Positions 42,688 through 51,901 of a DNA stretch of 64,000 bases are shown one piece after another; the stretch's first letter is position 1, and every line of letters starts with the position of its first letter. This stretch comes from Bacteroidales bacterium UBA3743 (GTDB taxonomy: Bacteria; Bacteroidota; Bacteroidia; Bacteroidales; Paludibacteraceae), in contig DFGT01000004.1 of assembly GCA_002371265.1 (NCBI GenBank), positions 10,669 to 74,668 of the forward strand, read 5' to 3'. The position numbers and the translations under genes were made by a program. The notes beneath the pieces are model-generated. The model searched no databases, was not told the DNA's origin, and saw only the letters and a list, made by a program, of their open reading frames with translations.

Positions 42688-43161
42688 ATTCACTTCAAAA
42701 TCTCCGTCTTTCATTTTAGCATAAAACAGAAAGTCGAAAGGCTCTTCTTCTGTCGGCGGAGTCAAATCTTTCGCACGTGCTTCCACGCCAAAGTCGGGAA
42801 TCCTCGCGTCGCCTTCTCTTTGGGCATTCCTTTTCAAGCAATCGGAAAGAATGCTTTCCATGAAAATACCTACAGTCATATAACCGTTTTGATCCGCAAG
42901 CTGGAAATATTTCTCTCTTTCCTCAGGGGAGACGTTTGTGTTGTCGACAACGATATCCTCTTCTGATATAAACAGAGCGTGAAGCATTGCGTCTTCTCTT
43001 TCTCGAGTGCGCAGGTTGTCAAGATTGATACGTGAGAAATCTTGCAGATGTCGGGCCACAAACGTGCTTTTTCCGGACGCAGGAATACCCATCATAATGA
43101 TCAATATCGGGCTGCCGTCCGCTTCCTGTCTGATGAAATCCGTAAGCTCTTTTGGAGTCAT
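42676..43161 (-). CDS. P-loop kinase, polynucleotide-kinase-like
   Basis: 161 aa. Walker A GIPASGKST at ~25-33, then INLDNLRTRE (the D-x-x-R contact loop of polynucleotide kinase-like enzymes) and IVVDNTNVSPEER as Walker B plus lid. Related to the kinase domain of T4 Pnkp and tRNA-repair enzymes; the true substrate is not known. The last codons (NAEC-stop) are encoded by the ATTTAGC tandem repeat, so the C-terminus may vary between strains. Confidence 0.85.
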   Translation of the reverse strand: MTPKELTDFIRQEADGSPILIIMMGIPASGKSTFVARHLQDFSRINLDNLRTREREDAMLHALFISEEDIVVDNTNVSPEEREKYFQLADQNGYMTVGIFMESILSDCLKRNAQREGDARIPDFGVEARAKDLTPPTEEEPFDFLFYAKMKDGDFEVNAEC

Positions 43162-43237
43162 GGCCTTGATTATTGCTTATTTACGTATGGAGCAACGTCG
43201 AATTTTATACAATATTCGAGTTCCCAATGCTCCTAAT

Positions 43238-43420
43238 CTAATCATTTTTTGATTTGATTTTTCGATTGTTGAACTTCTCAATGATTGCGTTAAATCTGTC
43301 TTCTCTTTCTTGACTCCATTGTGTGCCAGCAAGATGCTTTGCGTTGTATTCACATTGTTCGACGAATCGTTCCGCTACTTTTCCTGTTAGAACAGGGATA
43401 TTTGTCATAGGTATTGCCAT
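43238..43420 (-). CDS. Small hypothetical protein, 60 aa
   Basis: MAIPMTNIPVLTGKVAERF and a basic C-terminus (KFNNRKIKSKND). Helical and soluble in composition, of antitoxin-like size, but no toxin gene adjoins it. ATG at 43420 follows an AT-rich spacer. I recognise no family. Confidence 0.6.
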   Translation of the reverse strand: MAIPMTNIPVLTGKVAERFVEQCEYNAKHLAGTQWSQEREDRFNAIIEKFNNRKIKSKND

Positions 43421-43499
43421 AAAATATTTTTTTTGTACGTTTTTTATTGATGCAAATATAATGCATTTTGATGAAATACAATTGAAATTTCAAATAAAA

Positions 43500-43575
43500 A
43501 TCGTTCCGCTCACCCTTCGGGTTCGTGGAGGAGGAGAGGGGTTAGGGCGTTCCGCCCTTAACAATCCTCAATTTT
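43500..43575 (-). repeat. Dispersed repeat R1, copy 8 (reverse)
   Basis: CGCTCACCCTTCGGGTTCG hairpin, then GTTAGGGCGTTCCGCCCTTA and ACAATCCTC. Confidence 0.7.
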
Positions 43576-43650
43576 TTCGGACAGCATAATGAAAAATTGC
43601 GGTGACGAACCGTCGTCACCGCAATCAAATTAATTGGATATATGTGAGAA

Positions 43651-46600
43651 TTATTGTTTTACAATCTTCGTTGCTGTGCCGTTCATCTTCAACACATACA
43701 CTCCTGCTGGATAATTGTCTCCGATCTGAGTTCCAACCTCAGCCTCTCCAAATTCGACAACTTGACCGAGCATTGTTGTCACTACAAAATCTCCTTCTGC
43801 GTTGATTGTCCATGCTGTGCTTGTAGGGTTTGGATAGACGATAGTTTCCACAATTGCGTCGACCTGCTCCACATCATCAATGGTTTCAGACGAGCAGATG
43901 ATGCTTCCGTTGGCTGCGTGAGGAGAAATTTTCTGCAGACCGTATGCCGCCTCATCACATTTCGCGAATATAGTCATCGCAGTGTCTCCGTCAGTGACAC
44001 GTCCGTAAGAGAAGTTGCGTTCGTGAAGCTTGTATGTCATCTCGTCTATCAGTGTGTCGCCTGATGTCAACGGCAAAATCAACTGTAGTTTCTGCTCGAT
44101 AGCGTCGTTTAGCTTGAAGTTCAGGTGAAGAGCACCGTTGTTTTTGCCTTTATCTGCCCAAAGCACCGCATGACCTTTTGCTGGAATGACAGAAGAAGAC
44201 GAGCCGTAAGGGATTGTGGATTTGGCTCCTGCTGTCACGTTTTTGACAACCATACCAGCCAAATCAACATCGTACGCCTCGCTGTTGTAGATCTCGATCC
44301 AGTCTGGAGCGGATCCGAATTCGTCTAGAGTAGCACCGTTGGAAGCACAAACCTCGTTGATGAACAATCTTGGAATTTTGAATTCTTCGTCTTTTGTCAG
44401 CAACACTTGAATGTCTGTGCCGTATGCACTAGCACTGTCGATCACCATCGTTGTTGAAGGATCTTCAGTCAAAGTGCCGTTCACAGTCCAGTTTGCAACT
44501 TTGTATCCTAGAGGCAATCTCAATTCTACTTTCACGCGCTCACCAACGAACAAAGGTTGGCTGAACACTTCATTCTTGAATTCGTTTTTGTTGACCCAAT
44601 ATACATAATCAGGAGTTTCATCACCGTCGAATTCTATTCTGACTGTGACATCCGCTAGTTCGTTTGTCAATCCTAAAAATGCGGCCAATTGTTTCTGAAC
44701 GTTTGAAGGTCTGCGAGTTACGAAGTTTCGCATATTTCTGATTTCAGAGTTGTATTTTGTTAGATTGCCGACATATCCGAAGTCTTCACATTCCATAGTA
44801 GCGCACATATCTATTTCTGTAAGTTTGGACATGGAATCAGCAAGTGCCAGTGCTCGTTCGTTATTGAAGTATTTGTCCATCGCATACATATATCTATCGA
44901 CAAACTTGTATTTGAAGTCCTCGTTTTTGATCAAACCTTCGAACAGCATTGTGTAGACTTTATCGGTTCTGGCTTTATCCCTGGTGAATGTGATCATGTT
45001 TTGAGAAACGCTTGTATGTTGAGACAAACCGAAATCTGTGTCGTAAACCATCCAACGCCATTTTCCTCCGTTTTTCTTTCTCCATACTTTGATGTTGTTG
45101 ATCACCCAGTCTGTGTTGCCGACAAACTGTTCTAGAATCTGATAATCAATATATTCGTTCATATCCATCATCTCGCACATTTTGTCGAAGAAGTCTGGAT
45201 CTTGGAAATGCTCGTATGCGTACTCCTGCATTGCGTAGAAATCTTCATTTGAGCCGTACTGAGCTACGTATCCAGATCCATTTACAACTTTCAAGAAATC
45301 AATCTCGTCTTCTTCGATACCGTAGTTTTGGTTGATATAAGTCTCATCCATTCTTTCTCGCAATCCCATCATGCCGTGGAATTTTCCATTTAGGAAATAA
45401 GCCACTGGCATATATGCCTGCAAATCGATGTTCATGCCTTTTGCCAAATTCTGCATGTATCCGTCGCGCCAACGAGGAAACAAGTATCCGAATCCGTTAC
45501 CTCCGTTTCTCAAAGTGAGAGCCTTGTATTTCGTGTAGTCTCTGTCTGCGAAAAACTTATTGTATTGGAATTTGTTGTCTCCTGTACGTTTGTTTGTCTT
45601 GATCTTAAAACTTTTCACTCCATGAGAGCGAGAACATCCTCCCTGTAGTGCGACTTCAACCTCCTGACTGTTGACTGACTTTCCGTCGACAAAGTATTCG
45701 AAGTTTGCAGGACGATACCATTCCTGATGATAGTTGGCTTTTTTGACCTTATCCGTCGAACAGATTGTTTGTGCACCGTTTGTTCCAACTACACAACATC
45801 CCAAGGAATCACTGTAGAGATCGATGCTGTCTGCCACAATTGAGACGATTGGAAGTGTTGTCTCTCCGCATACCTCATAGTATTCACCCAAATACAGATA
45901 TGATGCTGTAGCAACGTCGCTCCAAAGCACCCCGTCTTTGAATGCTTTTGCTCGGATGATCGTGTTGTCGGAAACTTCAATAGGTGCTGTGTATTCAATG
46001 CCTTTTTGCAATGTTGGGATGCTTCCATCTAGAGTGTAGTAGATTTTCGCACCTTCTGTCTTACACGACAATTCCACTGTCGCAGTGTTGCCGGCTCCGA
46101 TCAATCCAGATGGGGTCCCTCCAAACACTGGTTTTGCCACTCTCTCTCCGATCTTATATGCTACTCCATTTTTCGCTCCTGGAGTAGGCTCCATATAACC
46201 CTCTTTTGAATAAGAGACGTGAGGGTATTGTACAGGATACGAAATGGATATCGTGTCTCCTTTGCCAGTTGCAAAAATCAGCTCTCCTGCATCAGAAGTT
46301 AATTTTTTCTGCACGCTTCCTACGTAAAGAGGATGCACGTTCTTGGCTGTCTCGCTGGATGTCTCTTCCTTTCCGAAAAACATCACGCTGTAGCCTGTAG
46401 GCAGAATGTGAGTCTTGGCAAGTTTGAAATACCAGTTCTCTTTGCCCTCCTTCAGATTTTTTATGAACCAACCATTTAGGTCGACAGGTTCGCCGTCGTT
46501 GTAGAATTCAACATAGCCATTGTAGTCGAACTTGTCGCTCACTGTTGTGGCGATGTTGCTCGGCATAATCTCTGTGATGGTCACAGAAGCGGAGGCTGTA

Positions 46601-46671
46601 ATAGCTGTCGCAGCTAATGTTGTTGAGATTAGCGGCTTTAACATTTTTGTAAAACTGTAAATTTGTTTCAT
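43651..46671 (-). CDS. CotH-kinase / lamin-tail-domain protein with T9SS sorting domain
   Basis: 1006 aa from ATG 46671 (MKQIYSFTKMLKPL); an in-frame ATG seven codons earlier is less likely, as it precedes the signal peptide proper. Order: signal peptide; lamin-tail domain (TITEIMPSNIATTVSDKFD onward); chitobiase/hexosaminidase C-terminal-like domain (VELSCKTEGAKIYYTLDGS); a large CotH-kinase-like domain (~290-600, RDGYMQNLAKGMNIDLQAY, LRERMDETY, WRWMVYDTDFGLSQ); a second lamin-tail domain (RLFINEVCASNGATLDEFG); and a C-terminal T9SS sorting domain (IVYPNPTS to TKIVKQ). CotH phosphorylates a spore-coat protein in Bacillus; the partner here is unknown. Secreted across the outer membrane. Confidence 0.92.
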   Translation of the reverse strand: MKQIYSFTKMLKPLISTTLAATAITASASVTITEIMPSNIATTVSDKFDYNGYVEFYNDGEPVDLNGWFIKNLKEGKENWYFKLAKTHILPTGYSVMFFGKEETSSETAKNVHPLYVGSVQKKLTSDAGELIFATGKGDTISISYPVQYPHVSYSKEGYMEPTPGAKNGVAYKIGERVAKPVFGGTPSGLIGAGNTATVELSCKTEGAKIYYTLDGSIPTLQKGIEYTAPIEVSDNTIIRAKAFKDGVLWSDVATASYLYLGEYYEVCGETTLPIVSIVADSIDLYSDSLGCCVVGTNGAQTICSTDKVKKANYHQEWYRPANFEYFVDGKSVNSQEVEVALQGGCSRSHGVKSFKIKTNKRTGDNKFQYNKFFADRDYTKYKALTLRNGGNGFGYLFPRWRDGYMQNLAKGMNIDLQAYMPVAYFLNGKFHGMMGLRERMDETYINQNYGIEEDEIDFLKVVNGSGYVAQYGSNEDFYAMQEYAYEHFQDPDFFDKMCEMMDMNEYIDYQILEQFVGNTDWVINNIKVWRKKNGGKWRWMVYDTDFGLSQHTSVSQNMITFTRDKARTDKVYTMLFEGLIKNEDFKYKFVDRYMYAMDKYFNNERALALADSMSKLTEIDMCATMECEDFGYVGNLTKYNSEIRNMRNFVTRRPSNVQKQLAAFLGLTNELADVTVRIEFDGDETPDYVYWVNKNEFKNEVFSQPLFVGERVKVELRLPLGYKVANWTVNGTLTEDPSTTMVIDSASAYGTDIQVLLTKDEEFKIPRLFINEVCASNGATLDEFGSAPDWIEIYNSEAYDVDLAGMVVKNVTAGAKSTIPYGSSSSVIPAKGHAVLWADKGKNNGALHLNFKLNDAIEQKLQLILPLTSGDTLIDEMTYKLHERNFSYGRVTDGDTAMTIFAKCDEAAYGLQKISPHAANGSIICSSETIDDVEQVDAIVETIVYPNPTSTAWTINAEGDFVVTTMLGQVVEFGEAEVGTQIGDNYPAGVYVLKMNGTATKIVKQ

Positions 46672-46819
46672 ATCCCTTTCTTTTGTTATCAACGTTGGGG
46701 CAAAAGTAAGAAAAAAAACAAATAGATTCGATTTTGTCGTAAAAAAAGTGGATTTTGTCTATAAAATAAAGTATCTTTTGTTTGTTGATTTGAAATTCGT
46801 CGATAAAAATGAAGTGATC

Positions 46820-47071
46820 CTACATTGCCAAAATTCGTTTTTTCGCTGTTATAATAGTAAATGAATATGAGTTGACGGTGATGATCTCACCATCAGATTC
46901 CGCATACCAATTTTTCCCTTGTTTGGTGATGACGCAGTTGTCTCGAAGAATCACGTCGACACAATATTTCACTACATCGGTGTCGTCTGTAAGTGTCAGA
47001 TTACGGCGTATGCGATCTTTGCCCATTTCGGTGGTGTGGATTAGGGAGATGTTTTCCAATAAATCATTCAT
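46820..47071 (-). CDS. DUF3781 family protein
   Basis: 83 aa. NISLIHTTEMGKDRIRRNLTL and the later NWYAESDGEIITVNSYSFTIITA match the DUF3781 pattern. Such proteins are small, soluble and of unknown role. It stands alone just downstream (in its direction) of the acyl-CoA ligase gene. Confidence 0.82.
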   Translation of the reverse strand: MNDLLENISLIHTTEMGKDRIRRNLTLTDDTDVVKYCVDVILRDNCVITKQGKNWYAESDGEIITVNSYSFTIITAKKRILAM

Positions 47072-47127
47072 GATGGTGAGAAAATGTTTATAAATGAAGG
47101 GGCGAGTCGTGAGCCCGCCCCTTCAAA

Positions 47128-49047
47128 TTATAATTTTGATATTGAATCCAAATTTTTGTCGTTGAAGATATTCTTTCCTTCTGTAGTCATCAAGAAATCG
47201 ATCAGATCTGCATATTTCTCGCAAACTTTTGGTCGTACCATCTTCATTGTTGAGTTGAGCATGTGGTTGGCTTCTGTGAACCCTTCGCTCAACACACCCA
47301 TAGTGGCTGGCAACCAGCGTTCTGGATGTAATCCTGCGTATTTGCCACCCTTACGCATCTGGCAAATCTCGTTCCAAAGCATCTCTGTTGCGATCTTTTG
47401 ATTTTCTGGTTTGGTGAGGTCTCCATGACTGTGCTCTTCCAAACGGGCTTTCAGTGCTGGTGTGTTTGGCACAATAAGGGCTATGGTGTATGGCGACTGG
47501 TTGTTGTAGAGCATGCATTGTTCGATAATCGGAGACAATTCCACGATGCTTTCTTCAATTCCCTCAGGAGAGTATTTCTCTCCGTCGCTAGAGATAAGCA
47601 GACTCTTGAAGCGTCCAAGCACTTGTAGGAATCCGTCTGGGTCAATGTAGCCCATGTCTCCCGTGTGTAGCCATCCGTCGACGATGGTCTCTTGAGTGGC
47701 TGTCTCGTTTTTCCAATATCCTTTCATCACATTGCCTCCCTTGATCACGATCTCTCCCTTCTCTCCGTTTGGCAGAATCTTTCCGTCGGCATCACAGATG
47801 GTGATATCCATAAACTTGACGGGAGTGCCGGAACTTCCGAACTTGGCTCGTCCGCTAACGTTGGAACTGATCACTGGTGATGCCTCGCTCAATCCGTAGC
47901 CCTGGAAAATAGGGATGCCGACAGACATGAAGAATCGTTGAAGCTCTACATCAAGCAGCGCGCCTCCTCCGATGAAGTATTGCAGACGTCCGCCGAAATT
48001 CTCACGTATCTTGCTCATCAAGATCTTGTCGCCAAGCCATACGAGTGGTTTACGCAAGAAACTCAAGCCTGAGCCTCTGTGGAAATAGTCTTTATTATAT
48101 GCGTAGGCATTTTTGCGGAAGAATTCGAACATCTTCCATGCGAAGTCGCCTTTTGCTTTTACTCCCGACTCGATGTTTTTCCTGAATGCTTTCGACAATG
48201 CCGGCACACTCATCATCAGTGTCGGACGTACCTCTTTGATCGCCTGAGGAATAAGTTTCAATGTCTCCATAGGGGTCTTGCCGATAATCTGCGACGCGAT
48301 TGTCGCTCCATAGTAGATGAAGCAGTACAGACATGTGGTGTGGGCAAAACTGTGGTCCCAAGGTAGAATGGTCAGAGTGATGTCGCTTGTAGATATCTTC
48401 ACGAGAGAAGCCGACTGAAGAGTGTTCGACACGTAGTTGTGGTGTGTCAGCATGATGCCCTTTGGATCGGACGTCGTGCCGCTGGTGTAGCTGATGTTCA
48501 CCATGTCGTCTTTGTCGATGGATGCGATAAGAGCGTCCAAATGGGCCGCATTGTCGGAGTCTTTAAGCCATTCCGCACCCTCTTTGATAATCTTGTCGTA
48601 GGTGGCAACTCCGTCACTTAATGCATCACAGTTGTCGAGATGGATCAAAGTGATGCCTTCCGGGCCGAACCCCACGTCGGCAAGACGCTTGGCTTGAGGG
48701 GCAGAAAGAATCAGATAGCGAGCTCCAGAGTGCGCGAGGCGGAATGACACTTCTCCCTCCACATTCAGCTTAATGGACAGTGGCACGTTCACAGCTTTAG
48801 CCATAAGCATACCGAGCTCTGTTATCAGCCATTCGCGTCGCCCCTCACTCATAAGAGCGATACGGTCGCCCGGCTTTACACCCATTTTGATTAGACCTGC
48901 CGCAAAATGACGGGCTTGCTGTTTCACCTGAGTGAATGTCAGACTTTCCCATTTGCCGTTTCTTTTGTCAAGAGTAAGTGTGTTATTTGGAAACAACTTG
49001 ACGCCTCTGTCAAGAAGATCTATGATGTTTTCTAGTTTTTCAGCCAT
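47128..49047 (-). CDS. Long-chain acyl-CoA / AMP-dependent synthetase
   Basis: 639 aa from ATG 49047 (MAEKLENIIDLLDRG). The adenylate-forming motifs are present: SYTSGTTSDPKGIMLTHHN (phosphate loop; Ser-Asp in place of the usual Gly-Asn), GYGLSEASPVIS (A5) and WLHTGDMGYIDPDG (A7). Length and the FRKPLVWLGDKILMSKIRENF insert fit long-chain fatty-acid CoA ligases, which activate free fatty acids for lipid synthesis or degradation at the membrane. No partner genes nearby. Confidence 0.93.
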   Translation of the reverse strand: MAEKLENIIDLLDRGVKLFPNNTLTLDKRNGKWESLTFTQVKQQARHFAAGLIKMGVKPGDRIALMSEGRREWLITELGMLMAKAVNVPLSIKLNVEGEVSFRLAHSGARYLILSAPQAKRLADVGFGPEGITLIHLDNCDALSDGVATYDKIIKEGAEWLKDSDNAAHLDALIASIDKDDMVNISYTSGTTSDPKGIMLTHHNYVSNTLQSASLVKISTSDITLTILPWDHSFAHTTCLYCFIYYGATIASQIIGKTPMETLKLIPQAIKEVRPTLMMSVPALSKAFRKNIESGVKAKGDFAWKMFEFFRKNAYAYNKDYFHRGSGLSFLRKPLVWLGDKILMSKIRENFGGRLQYFIGGGALLDVELQRFFMSVGIPIFQGYGLSEASPVISSNVSGRAKFGSSGTPVKFMDITICDADGKILPNGEKGEIVIKGGNVMKGYWKNETATQETIVDGWLHTGDMGYIDPDGFLQVLGRFKSLLISSDGEKYSPEGIEESIVELSPIIEQCMLYNNQSPYTIALIVPNTPALKARLEEHSHGDLTKPENQKIATEMLWNEICQMRKGGKYAGLHPERWLPATMGVLSEGFTEANHMLNSTMKMVRPKVCEKYADLIDFLMTTEGKNIFNDKNLDSISKL

Positions 49048-49206
49048 AAGTATCTGATGTGAATAATGAAAATCCTTACGCATCAAATATAAGAATTAAT
49101 TCATAATTAACAATGCATAATGCATAATTGTTGCCGTCGCATTAATGCAATTTTACAAATAAGAAGGCGGCCTTTTATGATTTATGCCCGACTTCTTCTT
49201 TGGTTT

Positions 49207-49563
49207 TCATGCTTTCATTCGGCTAAAGTCGATTTCCCATAAGAAATTCTCTTTTTGGGAAGCATCGGTAATGTCCTCTATGTATTTGATGGCTGTATCG
49301 CAACTTCTTTTCAAATGTGAATATGGATTTTCATTCTCTATCTCGTCGCAGGTCCACCATGCACAGCCTACTTCACAATCATTTCCATTAAGTATCCATA
49401 AAGATAATCCGGTGACAGGAAAAAAATCTTCTCTTAGATAATTAATTATTTTGATAGCCTCTTCTTTGGGAAACACGAATGTATCAACATCAGAGCAAAA
49501 ATATTCTTTTAATGAGTAATATCTGTTGATGTTTGTCTCTTTGATTGCTTTTTCTATTTCCAT
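49207..49563 (-). CDS. Hypothetical protein, immunity-protein-like (Imm40-type pattern)
   Basis: 118 aa from ATG 49563 (MEIEKAIKETNINRYYSL); an earlier ATG at 49590 is possible. FPKEEAIKIINYLRED, then VTGLSLWILNG, CAWWTCDE and YSHLKRSCDTAIKYIED recall Imm40 immunity proteins, which guard against polymorphic toxins. The match is by eye and weak, and no toxin gene is adjacent. Otherwise hypothetical. Confidence 0.68.
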   Translation of the reverse strand: MEIEKAIKETNINRYYSLKEYFCSDVDTFVFPKEEAIKIINYLREDFFPVTGLSLWILNGNDCEVGCAWWTCDEIENENPYSHLKRSCDTAIKYIEDITDASQKENFLWEIDFSRMKA

Positions 49564-49597
49564 ACTCAAATAAATTAAATTTAATGTCAAATCGATG

Positions 49598-49710
49598 AAA
49601 TTAAAAAATAGGAGAAAAATGATAGTTGGAGTGTCATGAATGAGGATTGTTAAGGGCGGAACGCCCTAACCCTCTCCTAACGTGCGAGCCGTAGGCGAGC
49701 ACATATATTT
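49598..49710 (+). repeat. Dispersed repeat R1, copy 9 (plus orientation)
   Basis: AAAAAATAGGAGAAAAATGA, GAGTGTCATGAATGAGGATTG, hairpin GGGCGGAACGCCC, hairpin GTGCGAGCCGTAGGCGAGCAC. Confidence 0.75.
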
Positions 49711-49734
49711 TAATAGAAGCACAATGATTGCGTT

Positions 49735-49850
49735 TTGACCGCTCATCCTTGCGGATTCGCGGAGAGAGGGGAAGTTAGGGCGTTCCGCCCTTAACAATCC
49801 TCGTAAAACTCAGTCATAATAGGAGTATTATAATTCGTCGAATTCACGTT
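49735..49850 (-). repeat. Dispersed repeat R1, copy 10 (minus orientation)
   Basis: CGCTCATCCTTGCGG, GGGCGTTCCGCCCTTAACAA, TCCTCGTAAAACTCAGTCAT, ending AATTCGTCGAATTCACGTT (49832-49850), which is the reverse complement of the first bases of copy 4. Copies 9 and 10 face each other about 30 bases apart. Confidence 0.75.
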
Positions 49851-49956
49851 AAATTTAATCGGCATCTCATTATTTTTGAAGAGGCATTCTAAAATTCGAC
49901 GCATTAAATTGAGTCTTCTCCGTCAAAACAGATTTCCCTTTTTGTTGAATATCAAT

Positions 49957-49995
49957 AAAAAAAAGGCTTTCAAAACCGAAGTTTCAAAAGCCTTT
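49957..49995 (-). terminator. Terminator after the tRNA-Arg pair
   Basis: On the minus strand GGCTTTTGAAAC-TTCG-GTTTTGAAAGCC has a stable UUCG loop and is followed by eight T. It begins right after the second tRNA's 3' end. Confidence 0.85.
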
Positions 49996-49996
49996 G

Positions 49997-50070
49997 TGAC
50001 CCGTATAGGATTCAAACCTATAACCTTTTGATCCGTAGTCAAATACTCTATTCAGTTGAGCTAACGGGCC
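49997..50070 (-). tRNA. tRNA-Arg (anticodon ACG), copy 2 in transcript order
   Basis: 74 nt, minus strand. Acceptor GGCCCGT pairs with ACGGGTC (one G-U). The anticodon arm is TTTGA-CTACGGA-TCAAA with anticodon ACG, read as ICG after deamination. The T-arm TATAGG-TTTGAAT-CCTATA is intact. CCA is not encoded. Confidence 0.95.
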
Positions 50071-50083
50071 ATTCCTTTTTTTG

Positions 50084-50157
50084 TGACCCATACAGGATTC
50101 AAACCTGTAACCTTTTGATCCGTAGTCAAATACTCTATTCAGTTGAGCTAATGGGCC
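50084..50157 (-). tRNA. tRNA-Arg (anticodon ACG), copy 1 in transcript order
   Basis: 74 nt, minus strand, 13 bases from the other copy and almost identical. Acceptor GGCCCAT/ATGGGTC and T-stem TACAGG/CCTGTA differ from the partner only by changes that keep pairing (G6-C67 becomes A-T; A-T becomes C-G). Same ACG anticodon loop. Both precede one terminator, so they are transcribed together. Confidence 0.95.
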
Positions 50158-50292
50158 AATTACAACCACTTTTTTGTGAATTGCGGTGCAAAGGTATGGA
50201 AAAAATTAGTAAAACAAAACAAAAAACGAGATTTTTTATGTTGGGCAACAAAATTTTATATGATTCCGCCATTATTTTTCTATTTTTGTCGC

Positions 50293-50733
50293 ATGATTGA
50301 AAAAATGAGACATCTATTATTTTTTATAATGCTTTTGTGTGCGACTCTGGATATCGCCGCACAATCTAATATCTCTGAATATTCTCTTCAGGTGGTCTAC
50401 AAGAAGGGTGATGCGTCAGTATTTCGTGCCACGAAGGAGAATGAGGAAAAGTATGTCGTTAAAATACAGCAGAGTAGGGTGAAGGCTATGTATATCTCTC
50501 TTGGCACCAGGGGCGACGCTGTGGTCACTCTGCAAAGTTTCATCGACAGACCGAAAGAGTTTCGTGTTTTATATAAACTAGATAATCCGTCTAACAATCT
50601 GGCAGGCTATTTTCTCAAACAGTCGAACGCCGCTACTCTTGTCAGATTCTACGAAGGTTTGGATCTCAACAATTACGGAGTTGTGCCGTTGAGGAATTTG
50701 AAGAAGATAGTCAGGTGGCTTAAAGAAGAATAG
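50293..50733 (+). CDS. Exported hypothetical protein, 146 aa
   Basis: Signal peptide from Met 50293 (MIEKMRHLLFFIMLLCATLDIAAQ); Met 50305 is an alternative, favoured if the TATTTTTG at 50281-50288 is the -7 box, because transcription would then begin at or near 50293. The mature part is ~120 residues of beta-rich sequence (YSLQVVYKKGDASVFRATKE, VVTLQSFIDRPKEF). Predicted periplasmic or surface protein; no family recognised. Confidence 0.8.
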   Translation: MIEKMRHLLFFIMLLCATLDIAAQSNISEYSLQVVYKKGDASVFRATKENEEKYVVKIQQSRVKAMYISLGTRGDAVVTLQSFIDRPKEFRVLYKLDNPSNNLAGYFLKQSNAATLVRFYEGLDLNNYGVVPLRNLKKIVRWLKEE

Positions 50734-50769
50734 TTTTTAGTTGGAATGCTAGGGTTGGGGCAGTCTTCT

Positions 50770-51753
50770 TCATCTCCTTTGGGCGGTGCCTCTCAGATAG
50801 TCCAAAATTTTGAATGTCGTGCTGTAGTATTTGTGGACGTGGATGAATGGCACAAGTTCTGCTCCGAATTCGTGGTATGAAGAGCCGATACTTTTATTCA
50901 TGCTACCTTCAAAGTCAAAACCCTTCGTTTTTCCTTTTAAAAATTCCAAAGCGTCCCATATCATAAGCGACGGTGCACCTTCGCTTTTTCTTTTAGGGTC
51001 GATGCCAGACCATATGTAATAGGCCCATTCGCTGTCCCAAACTAAAAAGCACACTGCTAGTGGTTCCCCCTCGGAATCTTTGGTGCATACAATAGCACCA
51101 TGTCCATCTTTTTTTGCTTCTTCAATAATATGTTTGCAGTCCCATTTGTCGAGAAGATCGTCCATTCCTCGCTCCTTGTATGTGCGACGGTGGAAATCAA
51201 GGAAATCATCGGCAGACATGTCAAAGGTAGTCACAAAACCTTTTTTCTGAGCTTTGTGGATATATTGTTGTTTTGATTTGCAGAATCTTGAGAATAATTC
51301 TTCTGGGTCTCCAATATTAGGAAGACGGTAGGTGTAGCGAGTGTATTGTTTAAATCCAGCCCAGTGGAATGGCAGGTGGTTTGTGACGCGCGGTGAAAAA
51401 TTCTGCCAGAACATGTCTGCATGCAGCTCTTCCAGAAGATCTATGATATTTTGAAATATCTTTTCCTCAAAAGCTAGTTTTTTATAAGTTGACAATCTTC
51501 CGGAATATATTGAGTCTGGATAGAATATGAAAGGGCCGGTGTGTTGGCAAAACTCATGTTGGGAGATCAGTGTGAATCCAAATTTTTTGAATATGGCGTA
51601 CGGCATTGTGGCGATGATGTTATCGTTTTTGTCACGTATGATCAGCACGTCCCAGTTGTCACCACAGCTCGCACTCATCCACCAGTATTGCGAGAACACT
51701 GGTATTTCAGGATGCAGTCTGCATATTTCTTTATATTCTTCCTTATTTCTCAT
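50770..51753 (-). CDS. FemAB/GNAT-type acyltransferase-like protein
   Basis: 327 aa from ATG 51753 (MRNKEEYKEICRLHPEIP). The FSQYWWMSASCGDNW start and the later FSRFCKSKQQYIHKAQKKGF and FDFEGSMNKSIGSSYHEFGA segments match the double-GNAT FemAB/acetyltransf_6 family, which adds aminoacyl or acyl groups to cell-wall or lipid acceptors. The exact acceptor is unknown. Convergent with the upstream exported protein gene. Confidence 0.82.
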   Translation of the reverse strand: MRNKEEYKEICRLHPEIPVFSQYWWMSASCGDNWDVLIIRDKNDNIIATMPYAIFKKFGFTLISQHEFCQHTGPFIFYPDSIYSGRLSTYKKLAFEEKIFQNIIDLLEELHADMFWQNFSPRVTNHLPFHWAGFKQYTRYTYRLPNIGDPEELFSRFCKSKQQYIHKAQKKGFVTTFDMSADDFLDFHRRTYKERGMDDLLDKWDCKHIIEEAKKDGHGAIVCTKDSEGEPLAVCFLVWDSEWAYYIWSGIDPKRKSEGAPSLMIWDALEFLKGKTKGFDFEGSMNKSIGSSYHEFGAELVPFIHVHKYYSTTFKILDYLRGTAQRR

Positions 51754-51901
51754 AATCATTTTTAGTGAGACGAAGGCATTTCCCCCATCAACCATTGATA
51801 GTACAAATATAAAGAAAAAGAAAGGAACGCAAAAGATATTGCGTTCCCTCCTTTGGTATTTAATGCAAAAAGTGATTTATTTCATATTCTGCATTTTTGA
51901 A

